The position numbers and the translations under genes were made by a program. This document shows positions 17,301-26,380 of a stretch of DNA of 64,000 bases, in pieces. The notes beneath the pieces are model-generated. The model was not told where the DNA came from. It saw nothing but the letters and a program-made list of their open reading frames with translations, and ran no database searches. Origin of the DNA: Clostridium hydrogenum (GTDB lineage: Bacteria; Bacillota; Clostridia; Clostridiales; Clostridiaceae); contig NZ_JAEACT010000004.1 of NCBI RefSeq assembly GCF_021432385.1, positions 868,001 through 932,000 of the forward strand, written 5' to 3'. Position 1 is the first letter of the stretch, and the number at the start of each line of letters is the position of its first letter.

Positions 17301-17451
17301 TAAAAATGTTAATTTAGCATCAATCAATTTTTCATATCGTTTTTATAACAACTTAGCCCATTTTTTTGCAAACAAGCCATTTAGAACCTGAAAATTAAAA
17401 CCGCCAAATTTATCATGGAAAATTAGAAGTATAGATAAACTTTAATAACAT
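17301..17451. other. Intergenic stretch after dapB
   Basis: A/T-rich, with no ORF or strong hairpin, leading to the terminator-like repeat at 17452. Confidence 0.4.
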
Positions 17452-17494
17452 AAAATAGGCAAGCCATTCAAAAATTTAATAACTTGCCTATTTT
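17452..17494 (+). terminator. Terminator-like hairpin downstream of dapB
   Basis: AAAATAGGCAAG (17452-17463) pairs perfectly with CTTGCCTATTTT (17483-17494) across a 19-base loop. The A/T flanks make it usable in both directions. Confidence 0.65.
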
Positions 17495-17573
17495 AACATC
17501 AAGAAAAAATTTATTAAAAAATCTAGTACATAACCTTCCATAAAGTATTCTTTCTATCAGTATTTTATTATAT

Positions 17574-17587
17574 TGTTAACGTTAACT
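17574..17587. promoter_or_regulatory. LacI-family-type operator 1
   Basis: TGTTAACGTTAACT, a near-perfect palindrome centred on CG, is the first of three related sites ahead of the pectin genes. This architecture is typical for LacI-family repressors such as KdgR. No such regulator is encoded in the window. Confidence 0.7.
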
Positions 17588-17778
17588 CTAATTCAAATCA
17601 TCATATAATTGCCACTTTCTCACATTCAAGCAATATATTCTAATGCCTTTTATGTATATATTTCACGTTAGTTGAAATGGTGCTCTAGCCCTTGTTTTTT
17701 ATATCTAGCGGCTAAGACTATTGTCAACCATCCCTATCTTATAAAAAATATTTACCCAATAATTTTTTATTTACCATA

Positions 17779-17828
17779 TTGACAACATCAATTTATGATG
17801 ATACGATAAACTTGTGTTAACGTTAACG
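17779..17828 (+). promoter_or_regulatory. Pectin-locus promoter with operator 2 at the start site
   Basis: TTGACA (17779-17784), 17 bases, then TACGAT (17802-17807). The palindrome TGTTAACGTTAACG (17815-17828) begins 8 bases after the -10, i.e. across the expected start of transcription. A repressor bound there would block initiation. Together with operators at 17574 and 17961 this allows looping. The leader to the first gene is about 200 bases. Confidence 0.78.
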
Positions 17829-17960
17829 TATTTGTTTATAAAATTTAGTTATATTATACTTATAATGTTTCATATTATATTCAATAGAGGATATTCACAA
17901 GTGTACGCAAATATATACTTATAATCAACTAGTTTTATTTACATTCATCATTCAAATAAT

Positions 17961-17994
17961 TGTTCACGTTAACAGGTCTTTGTAAACATTTACG
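17961..17994. promoter_or_regulatory. Operator 3 and a cre-like site
   Basis: TGTTCACGTTAACA (17961-17974) is a third copy of the LacI-type palindrome with one change. TGTAAACATTTACG (17981-17994) follows after 6 bases and resembles a catabolite-responsive element (CcpA site), though it lacks the central CG. Both lie within the leader, 18-50 bases before the ribosome binding site of the GH105 gene. Confidence 0.6.
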
Positions 17995-18026
17995 GACTTA
18001 ACTGTATTAATAAAGAGGTGTTTTAC

Positions 18027-19124
18027 ATGAAATCATATTCAAAATGGATGGCAGATTCAATAATCGCCAAAAACATAAACTTAACAGATCATTGGGGTTA
18101 TGAGTATGGACTTACTTTAGACGGCATAGCAGAAGTATACAAAAATACAAAAGATAAAAAATATCTAGACTTCATAATAAAAACTATGGATCATTTTATA
18201 TGTGACGATGGAACCATAGATGGATATCACCTAGATGAATATAATCTAGATCATTTAAATAATGGGAAAGTATTGATAACACTCTATAAAGAAACTGGAA
18301 ATGAAAAATATAAAAAAGCCCTAGATATATTAAGAGAGCAACTTAATACTCATCCTAGGACAGAAGAAAACGTTTTTTGGCACAAAAAAATGTACCCTCA
18401 TCAAATATGGCTTGATGGATTATACATGGGAGCAACTTTTTATGCTAAATATATAAAAGAATTTGGACCAAAATCAGATTTTGATGATGTAACTACCCAA
18501 TTTATAATGTGTGAAAAAAATTTAAAAGATGAAAAAACGGGTCTCTTATATCACGCTTTTGATGAAGCTAAAAAGCAAATTTGGGCTGATAAAAAAACTG
18601 GTCTATCACCTCACTTCTGGGGAAGATCAATGGGGTGGTATGTAATGGCCTTAGCTGATACCCTTGAAGTTTTACCTGACGACCATAAAGATAGACCAAA
18701 GCTTATTGATATATTCAATAATTGTATACAAGCTTTACTTAAAGTTCAAGATAAAGAAAGCCACGTATGGTATCAAGTTTTAGACGAACCTACAAGAAAA
18801 GGAAACTATTTGGAAGCTTCAGGTTCATCAATGATAGTATATGCATTACTTAAAGGTACAAGAAAAGGCTATTTACCTGAAATATTAAAAGAAACTGCAA
18901 AACAAGCTTATATTGGTCTTATAGATGAATTTATCTTAGAGACTAAAACTGGACTTATAAACTTAAATAAGATTTGCTCTGTTGCTGGTTTAGGAGGAAA
19001 AGACCAAAGAGATGGAAGCTTTACCTATTATATAAGTGAACCAATAGTAAGCAATGAACCAAAAGGACTTGGACCGTTCTTACTTGCTTCAGCTGAATAC
19101 GAATTACAATTTAAATCAGAGTAG
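18027..19124 (+). CDS. Unsaturated rhamnogalacturonyl hydrolase, GH105
   Basis: A 365-residue cytoplasmic enzyme (no signal peptide) of the YteR/YesR type. It removes the unsaturated galacturonyl residue that rhamnogalacturonan lyases leave on oligosaccharides. The (alpha/alpha)6-barrel signatures are present: HWGYEYGLTLDGIAEVY near the start, MYPHQIWLDGLYMGA with the presumed catalytic Asp130, and GLSPHFWGRSMGWYVMAL (about 197-214). AAAGAGGTG at 18012-18020 fixes the ATG at 18027 rather than the in-frame ATG 9 bases earlier, which overlaps that site. It is the first gene of the pectin locus. Confidence 0.93.
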   Translation: MKSYSKWMADSIIAKNINLTDHWGYEYGLTLDGIAEVYKNTKDKKYLDFIIKTMDHFICDDGTIDGYHLDEYNLDHLNNGKVLITLYKETGNEKYKKALDILREQLNTHPRTEENVFWHKKMYPHQIWLDGLYMGATFYAKYIKEFGPKSDFDDVTTQFIMCEKNLKDEKTGLLYHAFDEAKKQIWADKKTGLSPHFWGRSMGWYVMALADTLEVLPDDHKDRPKLIDIFNNCIQALLKVQDKESHVWYQVLDEPTRKGNYLEASGSSMIVYALLKGTRKGYLPEILKETAKQAYIGLIDEFILETKTGLINLNKICSVAGLGGKDQRDGSFTYYISEPIVSNEPKGLGPFLLASAEYELQFKSE

Positions 19125-19161
19125 AGTGATAATTGATTTTTAAGTAGTATATCTATATAAT

Positions 19162-19188
19162 TTTACATTCTAAACGTTTAGATGTAAA
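19162..19188. promoter_or_regulatory. Palindrome between GH105 and deacetylase genes
   Basis: TTTACATtCTAAACGTTTAGATGTAAA has a perfect 12-bp centre (CTAAACGTTTAG) and outer arms TTTACAT/ATGTAAA. The CG centre is of the LacI-family kind, but the bases differ from the operators at 17574-17974, so a second regulator or an internal operator is likely. Confidence 0.55.
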
Positions 19189-19244
19189 TTTAAGTTATAA
19201 AACTCAAATAACTACAATTTAATTGTAAATCGAGGTGATTTTTG

Positions 19245-20045
19245 GTGAAAAGCATTTTTAAATGTTTTCCCAATGGAAAATTTAAAGTCTTAACTATGAG
19301 TTATGATGATGGAAAATTACCTGATAAAAAATTAGTAAATATCTTTAATAAATACGGCATTAGGGGTACTTTTCACATAAATTCAGGGCTTATTGGTACA
19401 GAAAATCGCTTAAACAAAGATGAAGTTAGAAATCTTTATGTTGGACATGAAGTTTCTTCCCATACACTAACTCATCCAACACTAGCAAGATGTCCAGATG
19501 GACAAATAGTAAAACAAATTCTCGAAGACAGGGAAAACCTAGAGGAAATTGTTGGATATACCGTAAGGGGCCTTTCTTATCCCAATGGTTCCTATAACGA
19601 GTCAATAATAGAACTTCTTAAGCATTTAGGCATAGAATATTCACGAATTGTTGGGAACACCGATTCCTTTGACTTTCCCAAAGATTTTCTAGCTTGGGAA
19701 GCAACTTGTCATCATAATCATAATTTAATGGAACATGCCAAAGAGTTTGTTTCATTGCATAAAAAACAATATTTATATCTTATGTATGTTTGGGGTCACA
19801 GTTATGAATTTGAAAGAGATAATAATTGGGAACTCATAGAAAGCTTCTGTGATTACGTATCCAATAAAGATGATATTTGGTATGCAACAAATATTGAAAT
19901 AGTAGATTACAAAAACTTACTAGACAACTTAAAGTTTTCTGCAAAAGGTGATTTCGTTTATAATCCATCTGCCAAATCAGCTTGGCTTACCGTTGATGGT
20001 AAACCAATAGAAATAAAAGGCGGAACTCAAATAAAATTGTTTTAA
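19245..20045 (+). CDS. Polysaccharide deacetylase (NodB / CE4-like)
   Basis: A 266-residue protein with the NodB homology motifs SYDDG (about 19-23, metal-binding Asp and catalytic base), SSHTLTHP (the HxxxH metal motif, about 73-80) and SYPNGSYN (about 108). It has no signal peptide, so it probably acts in the cytoplasm on imported oligosaccharides, perhaps removing acetyl groups from pectin fragments. The neighbours support that role, but the substrate is not shown. GAGGTGA at 19232 places the start at GTG 19245; a TTG three bases earlier is possible. Confidence 0.85.
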   Translation: MKSIFKCFPNGKFKVLTMSYDDGKLPDKKLVNIFNKYGIRGTFHINSGLIGTENRLNKDEVRNLYVGHEVSSHTLTHPTLARCPDGQIVKQILEDRENLEEIVGYTVRGLSYPNGSYNESIIELLKHLGIEYSRIVGNTDSFDFPKDFLAWEATCHHNHNLMEHAKEFVSLHKKQYLYLMYVWGHSYEFERDNNWELIESFCDYVSNKDDIWYATNIEIVDYKNLLDNLKFSAKGDFVYNPSAKSAWLTVDGKPIEIKGGTQIKLF

Positions 20046-20066
20046 ATTAAATTGGGGGTATAAATT

Positions 20067-21608
20067 ATGAAAGAAAAAATTAAATTAAGAAATATACTTG
20101 GTTATTCAAGTATAAACTTTCTAGGCAGCGGAGCCCAAGGTTTAATGTCCGCTTGGCTATTATTCTTTTATACTACAGTTTGTGGAATTAATCCAATAAA
20201 GGCAGGATCTATATTCGGAATTGCCCGACTTATAGATGCCATCGGAAATCCAGTATTAGGTTTTATAAGTGATGGCTTAGGTCAAACAAAATTTGGTAGG
20301 CGATTTGGAAGAAGAAAGCCAATTATCGCAATTGGAATAGTTGGAATAGCTATTATATTCCCTTGCCTATGGATATCAGGTAAATCATTTATTTATTATT
20401 TTGTTGTTAATATGATATATGAAATATCTTATACTCTTATTTTCGTACCTGGAACAACCCTTCCAGCTGAAATGACTCAAAATGCTGCTGAAAAAGCAAA
20501 ACTTATTGGTGGTAAACAATACTGTGGTACTTTAGCAGGTTTTATATCTGGTTTACTAACTGCTTATATTTTTGGTCATTATGGCAAAACTTCTGCTACA
20601 TCCTTTTGGTATATAGGCCTTGTTTGGGGTATCATAAACACAGTAGCTTTATTATTCTTCATATTTAATGTATATGAAAGAGATCCTAAGACAGCGGTCT
20701 ACGAAGATTCTGCAACTTCTCTTTTAGAAGTATTTAAAAAGCTTGGAGTAGATTTAGTTTCCTGCATGAGAAACAGAGCTTTTAGACTTCACAGTACTAT
20801 GTGGTTCTTAGGTAGTGTTTACAAGCAACTTGCAGGTGGAGTTCTTACTTTCTTTGCAGTATATGTTTTAAGTTTAAATACAGTTAACGTATCTGCCGTA
20901 AATAGTATTTCTTCTGGACTTTCTCTTGTAGCCGTTTTTGTATATATAATAATAGCCTATAAAATTGGTGGCCCAAAAACTTATAAAATAGGTACTGTAA
21001 TAATCTTTGCTACACTTTTAGGCTACGTATACCTCGCATTTACAGGGCACAATTCTATGACTTTAATTTTATTTACAGTTTTCTCTATCGTTAACATCAT
21101 AGGTAAAGCAGCTGTTGATTATGTTCCAACTTACCAAATGGGTTTCATTGCAGATATAGATGAAGCCATTACTTTAAAAAGAAGAGAAGGTATTTACAAT
21201 GGAATTAACGGCTTATTCGGTAAGCTTGCTACTTCAATAGAATCCTTTGTACTTGGAATTGGGTTATCTGTATTTGGTTTCATAAGTACAAGTGCAAAAG
21301 CTAAGCATTTTCCAAAACAACCTACTAGTGCAATAACTGGTATTTCTGTAGTTACAATTGTATTTCCAATAGTATTACTTTTAATCGCTTGGATTGCAGC
21401 TTCAAGATTTAAACTTACAAAAGAAACTCACAAAGCCTTAGTTGATGAAGTAGAAAGAATTAAAACTGGAGGTTCAATGTCTGATGTAACTCCAGAAGCA
21501 AAAGCAGCTGTTGAAGCATTAACAGGCTGGAAATACGAACAATGTTTTGGACATAATAATGTAGCCTATACTAATAAAGTTGCTAACACAAGTTCTACTA
21601 CGTTATAA
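20067..21608 (+). CDS. GPH-family sugar:cation symporter
   Basis: A 513-residue MFS-fold transporter with 12 predicted helices, of the glycoside-pentoside-hexuronide:cation symporter family. GIARLIDAIGNPVLGFISDG (the GPH family helix 2 signature with D-x-x-x-N/D-P) and FGRRFGRRKP in loop 2-3 are clear. By context it imports unsaturated galacturonides or rhamnogalacturonan oligosaccharides, which the GH105, deacetylase and GH28 enzymes then process inside the cell. It starts 21 bases after the deacetylase stop with GGGGGT ahead of ATG. The C-terminal tail of about 50 residues after the last helix is longer than in most relatives. Confidence 0.88.
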   Translation: MKEKIKLRNILGYSSINFLGSGAQGLMSAWLLFFYTTVCGINPIKAGSIFGIARLIDAIGNPVLGFISDGLGQTKFGRRFGRRKPIIAIGIVGIAIIFPCLWISGKSFIYYFVVNMIYEISYTLIFVPGTTLPAEMTQNAAEKAKLIGGKQYCGTLAGFISGLLTAYIFGHYGKTSATSFWYIGLVWGIINTVALLFFIFNVYERDPKTAVYEDSATSLLEVFKKLGVDLVSCMRNRAFRLHSTMWFLGSVYKQLAGGVLTFFAVYVLSLNTVNVSAVNSISSGLSLVAVFVYIIIAYKIGGPKTYKIGTVIIFATLLGYVYLAFTGHNSMTLILFTVFSIVNIIGKAAVDYVPTYQMGFIADIDEAITLKRREGIYNGINGLFGKLATSIESFVLGIGLSVFGFISTSAKAKHFPKQPTSAITGISVVTIVFPIVLLLIAWIAASRFKLTKETHKALVDEVERIKTGGSMSDVTPEAKAAVEALTGWKYEQCFGHNNVAYTNKVANTSSTTL

Positions 21609-21671
21609 GAATATATAAACCTTAATTAAAGGATTTGTCGCAATAAGCTCATTTAATGAATAACTTAAAAT

Positions 21672-21916
21672 TATTGCGAATTAATTTAATCAATTCACAA
21701 TTCACAGTTCACAATGCACAATGAAGGATGATTTGCCTTCCTTACGTCAGGTAAATCTTAAACTTAAATATTATAAGCTTCGCTTAGCACCATAAATGGT
21801 GCTATTGCGAAAGCAATAAAAAAATAAGTTTTAAGATTTTATGTAGCTTTGCTACATAAAATCATCCTTCATTGTGAATTGTGCATCGTGAATTGTGAAT
21901 TGATTTAATTCGCAAT
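21672..21916. repeat. Structured repeat, family B (copy 3)
   Basis: A full family B element inside the pectin locus, bounded by ATTATTGCGAATTAATTTAATC and its complement. All three small hairpins are clear: AGCTTCGCT, AGCACCATAAATGGTGCT and ATTGCGAAAGCAAT. The second large hairpin is ATGTAGC-TTT-GCTACAT, where copy 4 has CTGTAGC-TTT-GCTACAG, so the stem change is compensated. Confidence 0.88.
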
Positions 21917-21984
21917 ATTTAAATTTTTGTCAAAAATATTTTTGTGCCACAGTTCCAAAACTAACAAATTAGAGGTGAGTTTTA

Positions 21985-22626
21985 ATGGACGAAATAAAAA
22001 AATGGAAGAATATATGCAAAGCAAAAAAAATAGTTGAAACGTTAAATAAAAGACACTTTAAAGCCTCCTACGTAGAAACTTTAGAGGATGCTAAGAAACT
22101 TCTTCTTTCTATGATTGATGAAGGTTCAAGTGTAGCTATGGGAGGTTCAACTACTCTTGGTGAAATGGGACTCGTTGATATTTTAAGAAATGGAAACTAT
22201 AAATTTTTTGATAGATATCAAGATTTGCCCTTTAATCCCGATATAGTTGAAATTCACAGACAAGCTTTAACTGCAGATTATTTAATTACAGGAACTAATG
22301 CAATTACTGAAAATGGCGAACTAGTTAATACTGATTGCACTGGTAACAGAGTTGCCCCAATGATTTTCGGACCTAAAAATGTAATAATAGTAGCAGGAGT
22401 AAACAAGATTGTAGAAAACATAGATGCTGCCTTTAAGCGAATAAGAGAAATAGCTCCTATGAACTCTAAGAGAATACATCACGAAACTCCATGTGTTGAA
22501 ACAGGTTTTTGTGTTGATTGTGATTGTAAAAAAAGAATATGTAACTTTACAACAATCATCCACAATGGAATAAAATTTGAAGGAAGAATCAAGATCATCA
22601 TAATAGCCGATGAACTTGGCTACTAA
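21985..22626 (+). CDS. LUD-domain protein (LutC/YkgG-like)
   Basis: A 213-residue protein with one LUD domain, as in LutC and related lactate-utilisation proteins. VAMGGSTTLGEMGL (about 49-62), DYLITGTNAITENGELVNTDCTGNRVAPMIFGP (about 92-124) and the C-terminal cysteine cluster HETPCVETGFCVDCDCKKRIC (about 160-182) are seen. Those cysteines could bind an iron-sulfur cluster. LutA and LutB partners are absent. It lies 18 bases before GH28 and behind a repeat from the symporter, so a redox step linked to uronate breakdown is possible but unproven. Confidence 0.8.
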   Translation: MDEIKKWKNICKAKKIVETLNKRHFKASYVETLEDAKKLLLSMIDEGSSVAMGGSTTLGEMGLVDILRNGNYKFFDRYQDLPFNPDIVEIHRQALTADYLITGTNAITENGELVNTDCTGNRVAPMIFGPKNVIIVAGVNKIVENIDAAFKRIREIAPMNSKRIHHETPCVETGFCVDCDCKKRICNFTTIIHNGIKFEGRIKIIIIADELGY

Positions 22627-22644
22627 AATGAGGAGTGAATAATT

Positions 22645-24198
22645 ATGAATTTAAATTTAGTTGCATCAACATCTACATCTGCTTCATTTGAAATAAAAAA
22701 TTGTGAGTGTTTCTATTTAAAAAATAAAGCTGATTTATACTTAAATGGTGAAAAAATTTTTACAACTGATGAAAATGTCTTTACAATAACCGATTTAAAA
22801 CCCAATACAAATTATAATGTTTTTATTGAAGATACTTTAACTAAAGATAAAAGCCCTATTTTAAATATAAAAACACATTTTGAAGTTGCTTCAATAAATG
22901 TATTAGATTTTGGAGCTGTGGGTGATGGTAAAACTGTAGTAACTGCATTTTTACAAGCTGCAATTCAATGCTGTCCTACCAATGGAAGAGTTATAATACC
23001 TGAAGGAACCTATCTTACAGGACCTTTATTTCTAAAAAGTGATATAACTATTGAATTAAAAAAAGGAGCAACTCTACTTGGATTAAAGGAAAGAGAAAAT
23101 TATCCTATACTTAAAGGTACAATCACTGGTACTGAAAAAGATTTTTATCTTGGATCTTGGGAAGGAAATGAAGCTGACTGCTTTGCAAGCTTAATTACAG
23201 GAATTGCTGTCCACAACGTGAATATTATAGGCAGCGGTACTATAGACGGTAACGCTGATTATGACACTTGGTGGTTTAAAGCAAAGGAAAAAAGAATAGC
23301 CTGGAGACCAAGAACTATATTTTTAAACTCCTGCAAAAATATACTTATGGAAGGAATAACTATAAAAAATTCTCCTTCTTGGACAATCCATCCTTTAATG
23401 TGTGAAGAATTAAAATTTATAAAACTCGACATACAAAACCCTTTTGATGCTCCAAATACAGATGCATTAGACCCAGAATCTTCAAAGGATGTTCTTATAC
23501 TCGGAAATACTTTTTCTGTTGGAGATGACTGCATAGCAATAAAATCAGGCAAAATAGATATAAGCAAAAAAAATCCTGTTCCTTCAGAAAATATATCAAT
23601 TAGAAACTGCAATATGAAATTTGGACATGGTGCGGTAGTTCTTGGAAGTGAAATGTCCTCTGGAATTAAATCTATTTTTATAGAAAAATGTATATTTGAT
23701 TCCACCGATAGAGGCCTTAGAATAAAGACAAGAAGAGGACGTGGTTCAAAGGGAATTATAGATAACATTCATGTAAAAAATATAAAAATGGACAAGGTCT
23801 TAACTCCTTTTGCTATAAATTCATTTTATTACTGCGATGCAGATGGTAAAACGAAATATGTATGGGATAAAGAAAAACTACCCGTAGATGACAGAACCCC
23901 TTATATTGGAGAAATATATATAGAAAATGTTACCTGCACAGATGCTAAAGTTTGTGCAACCTTCATGTACGGTCTTCCGGAACAAAAAATTGAGAGAGTT
24001 GAAATGAAAAATGTATCCGTTGAATTCGATGAAAACGCCGAAGAAGGCTATGCTGATATGATGAGTTTTCTAGAACCAATGAAGAGACATGGAATGTATT
24101 TTAACAATATAAATCATCTACTTCTTAAAAATGTAACTATTGAAAAAGCTTTAACTGATAAAATAACTACATTAAATGTTGATGATTATGCAAATTAA
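22645..24198 (+). CDS. Polygalacturonase, GH28
   Basis: A 517-residue protein. A fibronectin-III-like N-terminal module (about 1-80; LKPNTNYNVFIED) is followed by the GH28 beta-helix from VLDFGAVGDGKT on. Catalytic motifs are all present: NTD (271-273), DD (294-295), GHG (327-329) and RIK (359-361). There is no signal peptide, so it probably acts as an intracellular exo-polygalacturonase on imported oligogalacturonides. It closes the pectin locus (GH105, deacetylase, symporter, LUD, GH28). A family B repeat follows 22 bases after the stop. Confidence 0.93.
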   Translation: MNLNLVASTSTSASFEIKNCECFYLKNKADLYLNGEKIFTTDENVFTITDLKPNTNYNVFIEDTLTKDKSPILNIKTHFEVASINVLDFGAVGDGKTVVTAFLQAAIQCCPTNGRVIIPEGTYLTGPLFLKSDITIELKKGATLLGLKERENYPILKGTITGTEKDFYLGSWEGNEADCFASLITGIAVHNVNIIGSGTIDGNADYDTWWFKAKEKRIAWRPRTIFLNSCKNILMEGITIKNSPSWTIHPLMCEELKFIKLDIQNPFDAPNTDALDPESSKDVLILGNTFSVGDDCIAIKSGKIDISKKNPVPSENISIRNCNMKFGHGAVVLGSEMSSGIKSIFIEKCIFDSTDRGLRIKTRRGRGSKGIIDNIHVKNIKMDKVLTPFAINSFYYCDADGKTKYVWDKEKLPVDDRTPYIGEIYIENVTCTDAKVCATFMYGLPEQKIERVEMKNVSVEFDENAEEGYADMMSFLEPMKRHGMYFNNINHLLLKNVTIEKALTDKITTLNVDDYAN

Positions 24199-24220
24199 AA
24201 TGGGTAATACGTAACTTAAA

Positions 24221-24460
24221 ATTATTGCGAAGTAATTTAATCAATTCACAATTCACAGTTCACAATGCACAATGAAGGTTGATTTGCCTTCCTTTTGTCA
24301 GGCAAATCTTAAATTATAAGCTTCGCTTAGCACCATAAATGGTGCTATTGCGTAAGCAATAAAAAAATAAGTTATAAGATTTTCTGTAGCTTTGCTACAG
24401 AAAATCCACCTTCATTGTGAATTGTGCATCGTGAATTGTGAATTGATTTAATTCGCAATC
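24221..24460. repeat. Structured repeat, family B (copy 4)
   Basis: A full family B copy, bounded by ATTATTGCGAAGTAATTTAATC and GATTTAATTCGCAAT. The preceding bases (TAACTTAAA) are shared with copy 3 as well, so the mobile unit may be longer than the arms. The outer core stem reads GAAGGTTGATTT / AAATCCACCTTC, a partly compensated variant. It lies between GH28 and the convergent Tet-like pseudogene. Confidence 0.87.
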
Positions 24461-24506
24461 TTTAAGATTTGTGTATTAAATAATTTCGTGCGTCGTACCC
24501 TTTTCC

Positions 24507-26014
24507 TTACTTTCTTATAGTATTAAGTTTATACATCATATACAATTTTTTATTTAAGGGATCTATTCTATACTTTTCTCTAGTTTTACCTAATTTTAAA
24601 GGTATCTTTCTAAATCCATGAAATTTAGTTACAAACATTCCTTTTCCTTCTGTGTATGAAGAAACTTCTAGATTATATTTTTGTTAGGTATTTACAGGTA
24701 CTAAACCTTGAATTATAATATCTTCTCCGCTTAATACTGGATTTTGAAAATCAGCTCTAAGCTTATTCAAATCTGAAACTGCCTTTCCACACACATTTTT
24801 ATTAATTTTAAGTTGAAATTCATACATCGGCTCCAAAAGTTCCGTCTTTGCATTATTGATTGCATTCATAAGCACCATTGGCGTTAAATTTCTAAAATCC
24901 GCTGGAGTACTCATCACACTATCAAAAACTCCGTAATTAAGGGTTATTTTTATATCTGTAACCTCCCAGCCCAAAAGTCCCTGCTTTAATGTATCGTACA
25001 CGGCTTCTTCAATAGCATTTTGAAAAGTCCTTGGCAAATACCCTGTTGTTATTTCTGACACATAAACTACACCTTTTCCACGCTCTATGGGTTCTACCTT
25101 CAAACCAACTCCTGCTGCAAAGAAGCTGCCCTTTTCCCAAATTCTTGTTATCGCCACTCCCTCTTTTGCAGGTGTTTCTTTATATATAATTGAAGCATCA
25201 GCTATTTTGACTTTTATTCCATAATTAACTTCAAGAATCGTCTTAATTATTTCCATTTGAACTTCTCCAAAAAAGTTAATATAAATTTCTTCATTAAATT
25301 CACCAACTTCAAGCTGCAAAAGTGGATCTTCTTCCGAAAGTAAAGTCAAAGCCTCGTACAAGCTTATATTATCTTCCTGAGAAATCGGTGTAATCTGAGA
25401 TTTTAATACAGGCTGTGCTAAATTTATATTTCTAATTTTTTTATGTCCATCGCCTAAAATATCCCCAATTCTAACATTTTTTAACCCATACAACACACCT
25501 ATATCCCCCGCAACCACACTTCCAGCCTCTACACTTTTTCCATCAACTAAATCATTTATTCCTTTCACTTTTTCAATATTGTTTTTATGATAAATCGTAA
25601 TGGTATCTCTCAAATTTATTTTTCCATTAAATAGTCTTACATAAACTTTTTTATTTTTCACATTGGAATTATCTATTTTAAAAACAACTCCTGACAATGG
25701 CTTTGCTTCATCCCCCATTGAATATGGAAGATATTTAATTATTGCATTCATTAAATTTGTTATGCCAATCCCTTTTAAAGCTGACCCCAGCAGTACCGGA
25801 TAAACCTTTGCCCTCCTTGACTTAAGTTCTATTTTTCTTTCAAGGTTTCTCCTCTTAATGCTTTCTCCGTTCACATAGTCCTCAAGTAACTTTTCATCTA
25901 TATCACACAAGTTTTCTATTATGTCCTCCATAGCTGAATTAGAATGAGGTTTTCAATAACAGTTGTCTTGCCTGCATCAACATGTGCAACTATTCCTATA
26001 TTAATTTTATTCAA
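24507..26014 (-). pseudogene. Broken ribosomal-protection (Tet(M)-like) GTPase gene
   Basis: Relatives are EF-G-like proteins of about 640 residues that release tetracycline from ribosomes. The N-terminus (TTG at 26014, NKINIGIVAHVDAGKTT with the P-loop) is intact for about 25 residues, then the frame breaks near 25935. The rest resumes at CDIDEKLLEDYVNGES. Compared with Tet(M), about 140-150 residues, including G2 to G5, are gone. A second lesion is an in-frame TAA at 24684-24686, after which the C-terminal sequence (KYNLEVSSYTEGKGMFVTKF) continues in frame to a stop at 24507. The longest open piece, 24684-25931, cannot bind GTP. So it is a dead gene rather than a working resistance factor. 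Confidence 0.88.
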
Positions 26015-26133
26015 AAATATCATCCTTCCAAATTTAGCAACTTTAAAAATAACAAGTTCGCAGCAAGGTGGAAATCCACTATTAATTATTTCTAAAAATG
26101 CCTCATCCCTGAACCAGATGCAACATCTGAAGG

Positions 26134-26166
26134 CAAAAAAATACTGCAAGATAACTCCTGCAGTAT
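26134..26166 (-). terminator. Attenuator-type terminator upstream of the Tet-like pseudogene
   Basis: On the minus strand ATACTGCA-loop-TGCAGTAT is followed by seven T. It sits about 120 bases before the start, with a short CAGATG/CATCTG palindrome after it. Terminator hairpins in this position control several ribosomal-protection genes by attenuation, so this is probably a relic of that control. Confidence 0.65.
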
Positions 26167-26179
26167 AAATTTTATTGCA

Positions 26180-26282
26180 TATGAGAATGTGAAGAAAGGT
26201 ATTCTATAGGTTTTACTATACCGCACAAAAGCCTTTGAGCGGCTCGTAAAAAAGAATACCTATATTTTCACATACTCCTATA
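26180..26282. repeat. Palindromic repeat, family C (copy 2)
   Basis: The second copy of the element at 2095-2202. It shares AAAGGTATTCTATA, GTTTTACTATACCGCAC, AAAGCCTT and AAGAATACCTATA in the same order. The inner CCGC/GCGG pair is complete here and weakened in copy 1. Confidence 0.8.
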
Positions 26283-26380
26283 ATAAAAACACCATAACCA
26301 ATGGTGCTATCTTATCATTGTCTAAACCGATTCAACTAATGAACTCTATATGCAAATGCTTATTTTATGTCAAATTAATC

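Noticed and set aside
21672-21916. Family A/B elements as retron msr-msd or group II intron RNAs
   Set aside because: No reverse transcriptase is found in the window, and the elements lack a domain V-like helix or a retron-type priming guanosine context that I can recognise. Not excluded if a distant enzyme exists.
24684-25931. Working tetracycline resistance protein
   Set aside because: The P-loop is in another frame, G2-G5 are deleted and the C-terminus is cut by an in-frame stop.
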